DNA of 64,000 nucleotides from contig NZ_AP018920.1 in the NCBI RefSeq assembly GCF_003945385.1, forward strand, positions 3,100,001 to 3,164,000, read 5' to 3'. Of this stretch, positions 62,301 through 64,000 are shown one piece after another. The stretch comes from Pseudonocardia autotrophica (lineage in GTDB: Bacteria > Actinomycetota > Actinomycetes > Mycobacteriales > Pseudonocardiaceae). A model generated the notes under the pieces. It had not been told where the DNA came from. It worked only from the letters and a program-made list of their open reading frames with translations, and did no database searches. A program made the translations under genes and the position numbers. Each line of letters starts with the position of its first letter. Positions within the stretch are counted from its first letter, which is position 1.

Positions 62301-63282
62301 GGCGCTGATCGTCACCGGCGCAACGCTCTACGCCGCGGGCGGGGTCGGGGCCGGGACACTGCTGTTGTTCCTGGTGCTGTCGCTGGTGCTCTACCAGCCG
62401 CTCGGTGAGATCGCGGCGCTCGCCGGCTACCGGCGCACCCAGCAGCAGATCGCCCGCCGGATCGCCGAGATCTGGGAGCAGCCGGTGCTGCCGGAACCGT
62501 CGGCACCCGCCGTCGCCGCCGGCACCGACGTGGAACTGCACGACGTCGGCTTCCGCTACGACGGCTCCGGCGGCGGGCTGCACGGGGTCTCGCTGCGTGC
62601 CGCGGCCGGGACCGTGACGGCGCTGGTCGGGCCGTCCGGTGCGGGCAAGAGCACGGTCGCGAACCTGGTCGCCCGGTTCTGGGACGTCGACTCCGGTTCG
62701 GTCCGGATCGGTGGCGCCGACCTGCGCGAGCTCGGCTCGGCCGGTGCGACGGCGCTGGTCACCACGGTGTTCCAGGACGTCTACCTGTTCCCCGGAACCG
62801 TCCGGGAGAACCTGACGCCGGCCCGCCCCGGTGCCACCGACGAGGAGATCGCCGCGGCGCTGGCGGCCGCCGACTGCACCGATGTCGTCGACGCGCTCCC
62901 GGACGGCCTCGACACCGTGCTCGGCGAGGGCGGCGCCGACCTGTCCGGTGGCCAGCGGCAACGGCTGTCGATCGCCAGGGCACTGCTCAAGGACGCTCCG
63001 GTGCTGGTGCTCGACGAGGCGGTCGCCTCGGTCGACGCCGAGACCGAGGTCCGGATCCAGCAGGCACTGTCCCGGCTGGCCCGGGGCCGCACGGTGATCG
63101 TCGTCGCGCACCGGCTGTCCACCGTCCGCGCTGCCGACCACATCGCCGTCCTCGACGGCGGCCGGATCGACGCCGCCGGGACGCACGACGAGCTCGTCGA
63201 GACCAGCCCCGTCTACCGGCGGCTGCTCGCGGCGTCCGCACCCGCGGCGCCGCTGTCCACCATCACGGGAGGTGCCCGGTGA
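59359..63282 (+). CDS. Fused double ABC transporter (TMD-NBD-TMD-NBD, exporter fold; possible metallophore transporter)
   Basis: 1307 residues. First half: membrane domain ~15-310, Walker A GPTGAGKST (378-386), signature FSGGQRQR (482-489), Walker B VVVLDEAT (Asp506-Glu507), H-loop VVAHRLQ. A low-complexity Gly/Ala linker spans ~593-705. Second half: membrane domain ~735-1000, Walker A GPSGAGKST (1091-1099), LSGGQRQR (1195-1202), Walker B LVLDEAVASVD (Asp1219-Glu1220), VVAHRLS. Both ATP sites look complete. The stop overlaps the start of a metallophore-type binding protein gene, so it is probably an importer of the IrtAB/YbtPQ type despite its fold. Confidence 0.9.
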   Translation: MTTGSPPGPAPSVGAVVRRRRPALVLSAALAVTSAAAGLVPYVAVYLVAVELFGGGAPDPGRVPVIAGWTAVALLVKAAAGALSAHVAHLAAYGALADLRLALVGRLDRIPLGRAIARPAGELKKTLHDDVEQLEEALAHGVPDVVAAAAVPVATTALLFAVDWRLGLLAFLALVLLLLIGGIASALARRSSAEQMASMTELNRTVVGFLDGMKVVRAFRRVDGDDRLTGALDRAVHAGDAPLRSPVRWLASALMVATGLPIALLLPVAGAGFVEGRVDLATLALFLLLGLGYATPLIAFIGTLATLGYRVQMATAGIGALLAEPELPAPERPRSPQPGPAGPDVEFDGVTFGYDPDRPVLTEVDLLVPAGRVTALVGPTGAGKSTLARLVARFADVTAGAVRIGGVDVRDIAPDELARLVSVVGHDDHVFDASVLENIRIGRPDATDDEVREAGRSARVDEFADALPQGWDTTPGSGGVRFSGGQRQRISVARALLKASPVVVLDEATAFLDAENERATLAAVRELARGRTVLVVAHRLQTVVDADAVVVVDGGRILAAGPHAELVGSSPRYRALWNAYQDGAGWRLAAAETDPSSDTAGRGGAAGPVDAAGSGGGAGAVGAAGAGGGAGAVGAAGAGGGAGAVGAAGAGGGAGAAGAAGAGSDGTRGRVAAAAPGGAAGAAVAAGAVGAAGSAGAAAAAPLNSGDPDGRAWSAAAAGIVRPGVAGLSFPRQWVALLGRWWPRLRGAGAVRLMLEGLFRGAPVAAVYLVLLAAVQGTLTTGTVAAVSTALVVLLAVRLLANNAANQLVWRIATRAKVDLQLSMLDRLRSVPLGTLSRLDNGRITTTVANDTVMLDFQNTPQQIAGAVITPLYATVVLLLVDWRLALATLAGVPLFAACTVLSDRVYRQVMGPVGEARSAATSRLLDHVRGTAVLRAYPGSAVALRYRDAVEDLRRTSIAMSVRATPAVALGSVALELGLVALIVTGATLYAAGGVGAGTLLLFLVLSLVLYQPLGEIAALAGYRRTQQQIARRIAEIWEQPVLPEPSAPAVAAGTDVELHDVGFRYDGSGGGLHGVSLRAAAGTVTALVGPSGAGKSTVANLVARFWDVDSGSVRIGGADLRELGSAGATALVTTVFQDVYLFPGTVRENLTPARPGATDEEIAAALAAADCTDVVDALPDGLDTVLGEGGADLSGGQRQRLSIARALLKDAPVLVLDEAVASVDAETEVRIQQALSRLARGRTVIVVAHRLSTVRAADHIAVLDGGRIDAAGTHDELVETSPVYRRLLAASAPAAPLSTITGGAR
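61201..61344 (+). repeat. 36-bp coding repeats in the ABC linker (3 exact + 1 diverged)
   Basis: Exact copies at 61201, 61237 and 61273, a diverged copy at 61309-61344. Each encodes 12 residues (GGGAGAVGAAGA type). Copy number could change by in-frame slippage and so alter linker length. Confidence 0.9.
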
Positions 63283-64000
63283 ACCGGGTGATCCGCGCGG
63301 CCGCACTGGCCGTCCTGCTGCTGACCACGTCCTGCGGTGCCGCGGCCGCGCCGGAGCCGGCGCCCGCCGCCGGGCCCGGTTTCCCGGTCACCGTGCCGCA
63401 CGCGTACGGCGTCGCAGAGGTTCCGGCCGAGCCGTCCCGGGTGGTCGCGCTGAGCGTCGCCGACGCCGACGCCGCACTCGCCGTCGGGGTCACGCCGGTC
63501 GCGGTGGTGACACCGTTCTACGCACCCGACGGCGACCTGCCGTGGCTCGCCGGGCGGCTCGGCCCGCAGGTCACGCTCATCCCCGGGGCACCGGACTTCA
63601 CGATCGACACCGAGGCCGTCGCCGCGGCCCGGCCCGATCTCGTGCTGGGTACCGGGGCGGCGCTCACCCCGCAGGCCCACGAGTCGCTGACCCGGATCGG
63701 GGTGCCGGTGCTGGCGCACCTGACCGATCCGGTCGCCGACCGCTGGGAGGACCGCACCGTCGCCGTCGGCACGGCGCTGGGCAGGCCCGACGCCGCGGAC
63801 GCCGCCGTCGCCGAGACCACCGGGGCGATCACCGCGCTGCGCGACCGGTATCCCGGGCTCGACGGCCGCACGTTCAGCTTCTCGGTGATCCAGTCGCCGT
63901 CCGCGCTCGGCACGCTGGTCTCCGGGGACGACTTCCTGACCGTCGTGCTCGGCGAGCTGGGCCTGCGCCTGCCGGACACCCTCGCCGGGCGACCGGAGTC
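63279..64000 (+). CDS. Metallophore-type ABC substrate-binding lipoprotein, 3' end cut by window
   Basis: 240 codons seen from GTG 63279, which overlaps the ABC stop (GTGA) and has GGGAGG upstream. Signal peptide with a lipobox-like LTTSC (Cys19). FepB-like features: VTVPHAYGVAEVPAEPSRVVALSVADADAALAVGVTPVAV (~37-76), IDTEAVAAARPDLVLGTGA, then FSFSVIQSPSALGTLVSGDD. It belongs to the same family as the lipoprotein at 12706, and its gene order (ABC then binding protein) is the same. Likely captures a ferric siderophore or related chelate. Confidence 0.88.
   Translation, partial: MNRVIRAAALAVLLLTTSCGAAAAPEPAPAAGPGFPVTVPHAYGVAEVPAEPSRVVALSVADADAALAVGVTPVAVVTPFYAPDGDLPWLAGRLGPQVTLIPGAPDFTIDTEAVAAARPDLVLGTGAALTPQAHESLTRIGVPVLAHLTDPVADRWEDRTVAVGTALGRPDAADAAVAETTGAITALRDRYPGLDGRTFSFSVIQSPSALGTLVSGDDFLTVVLGELGLRLPDTLAGRPE

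Overview
The window is a very GC-rich chromosomal segment from an actinobacterium. Support comes from GTG starts, several apparently leaderless genes (a TANNNT -10 box 6-7 nt before the start codon, no Shine-Dalgarno), an lsr2 gene, a PknB-type kinase and the general gene content. Codon usage and gene types fit Pseudonocardia or a close relative; that genus call is inference. I saw no rRNA, tRNA, insertion sequence, prophage or CRISPR array.

Layout. 1-949: truncated membrane GGDEF protein. 1283-8608: a six-gene minus-strand operon (tctC-tctB-tctA, zinc alcohol dehydrogenase, CoA-transferase, enoyl-CoA hydratase) divergent from a GntR/FCD regulator, with twin operator-like repeats between them; it looks like uptake, CoA activation and beta-oxidation-like breakdown of a carboxylate. 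8714-12525: BCCT betaine/choline transporter and a secreted serine hydrolase. 12706-20020: a co-directional metal-acquisition island (COG0523 metallochaperone behind a Zur-like box, aromatic amino acid decarboxylase, two half ABC transporters with complementary degenerate ATPase sites, metallophore-binding lipoprotein). 20095-28140: MFS transporter, two acyl-CoA synthetases, Lsr2, metallo-beta-lactamase-fold hydrolase, crotonase, small secreted protein. 28156-35773: L,D-transpeptidase, cysteine-desulfurase-like enzyme, a FecBCD-type importer, then mosB-mosA encoding both subunits of a molybdenum storage protein. 35840-45506: DUF4185 protein, epoxide-hydrolase-like enzyme, MHS-family transporter, dimethylglycine-oxidase-like flavoenzyme, GXWXG/DUF4334 protein, TetR, P450, second TetR. 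45573-54149: Tex, MFS transporter, DEAD-box helicase, small L,D-transpeptidase, dihydroxy-acid dehydratase. 54150-54996: non-coding 19-bp repeat arrays in two orientations with a perfect 28-bp inverted repeat. 54997-64000: a maleate-isomerase-like/ACT/GNAT-like fusion, methyltransferase, Ser/Thr kinase, a fused double ABC transporter and a second metallophore-type binding lipoprotein cut by the window end.

The points that stand out are: (i) mosBA beside a class II ABC importer, a possible molybdate/tungstate uptake-and-storage module; (ii) two loci that pair exporter-fold ABC proteins with substrate-binding lipoproteins, one of them with a split-consensus heterodimer and behind a Zur-like box; (iii) the isomerase-ACT-GNAT fusion next to an unusual repeat array; (iv) shared GTTGCG motifs that may co-regulate the MHS transporter and the dimethylglycine-oxidase-like gene.
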